Source of the DNA: Bacteroidota bacterium
Lineage (GTDB): Bacteria; Bacteroidota; Bacteroidia; Bacteroidales; B18-G4
Length of the DNA stretch: 6,962 bases
Reading direction: 5' to 3'
Assembly (NCBI GenBank): GCA_003648575.1
Contig: QMPN01000153.1
Location: 1 to 6,962, forward strand
Every line of letters starts with the position of its first letter. The stretch's first letter is position 1. The notes beneath the pieces were generated by a model. It was not told where the DNA came from, ran no database searches, and saw nothing but the letters and a program-made list of their open reading frames with translations. Below, piece after piece: positions 6,645 to 6,962 of this stretch. The position numbers were made by a program, and so were the translations under genes.

Positions 6645-6962
6645 ATGGACAATCATCAGATCAGGATCAGAAATTTTCGTTCGGGGATTATTACCGGTTT
6701 TATTGCCTTTTTCATATTGATCAGCTACGCCCAGACAATTTTTGCCCAGGACCTGGTATATGAAGAATTAAGAGGGGATGATAAGATCTATTACCATTAT
6801 TGGTTTGAGGAAACCCCTGACGGGCATCATATCAAGGTTGCAAGGGTGTTTGAAGGAGATACTACCGACAAGCATATACTGGTTACGGGGCCGGATCATC
6901 AAACCCTTTCGTGGAGGTATACCAGGTTCGGAGAACATACTGACATATATGCCAGGCTGACC
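6645..6962 (+). CDS. secreted protein of unknown function, 5' part only
   Basis: The frame opens with ATG at 6645 and stays open for 106 codons to the window edge, so the 3' end is missing. An in-frame TAA at 6633-6635 makes this the first possible start. The N-terminus is MDNHQIRIRNFRSG, then a hydrophobic core (about 14-29, IITGFIAFFILISYAQ) and a probable signal peptidase site at TIFAQ/D (cleavage near residue 35). The mature start, DLVYEELRGDDKIYYHYWFE, is polar and aromatic with no motif I recognise. It looks like an extracytoplasmic beta-rich domain, but this is only an impression. Codon use is like the neighbours. It starts 30 bases after the helicase stop with a -7 box in the gap. Confidence 0.75.
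   Translation, partial: MDNHQIRIRNFRSGIITGFIAFFILISYAQTIFAQDLVYEELRGDDKIYYHYWFEETPDGHHIKVARVFEGDTTDKHILVTGPDHQTLSWRYTRFGEHTDIYARLT

Noticed and set aside
6778..6960. Plus-strand open frame starting inside the right-edge gene
   Set aside because: It is in a different frame from the gene that starts at 6645, which has a signal peptide and a preceding -7 box and stays open to the edge.

Overview
The window reads as a chromosomal stretch of a member of the Bacteroidota, probably Bacteroidales-like and environmental. The evidence is a lipoprotein form of the Omp85/TamA family (TamL), several exact matches to the Bacteroidota sigma factor -7 box TAnnTTTG placed just before genes, A/T-rich leaders without Shine-Dalgarno sequences, and a compact RecD-like helicase of a type common in this phylum. 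No rRNA, tRNA, CRISPR array, transposase or phage gene was seen.

Layout. Bases 1-167 have no gene that can be called securely. They hold a perfect 15-bp inverted repeat (arms 16-30 and 108-122) around an AT-rich core with a 12-bp palindrome, and possibly the first codons of a minus-strand gene leaving the left edge. On the minus strand follow an AsmA-like inner-membrane-anchored protein (168-1613) and, upstream of it in the same direction, a CrcB/Fluc fluoride channel (1661-2041). The two are 47 bases apart with no -7 box between them, so they are probably one transcription unit, crcB first. A divergent intergenic region (2042-2160) carries a -7 box on each strand. To the right, on the plus strand, come a small secreted protein of uncertain family (2161-2697), tamL (2802-5174), a RecD-like SF1 helicase (5187-6614) and the 5' part of a secreted protein cut by the window edge (6645-6962).

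How the genes relate. TamL and the AsmA-like protein belong to the two halves of the TAM envelope assembly theme: an Omp85 barrel in the outer membrane, and an AsmA/TamB-superfamily protein anchored in the inner membrane and reaching across the periplasm. They are separated by three promoters and lie on opposite strands, so a joint function is only inferred. A full-length TamB is not visible here. The helicase follows tamL after 12 bases and is probably co-transcribed with it, without an evident functional link. crcB is a stand-alone fluoride resistance gene with no recognisable fluoride riboswitch.

Overall this looks like ordinary core genome. The points most worth a second look are the 107-bp inverted-repeat structure at the left end, the unassigned secreted protein with its own promoter, the TTG starts of both envelope genes, and the absence of tamB next to tamL. 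No new defence or mobile system is evident.
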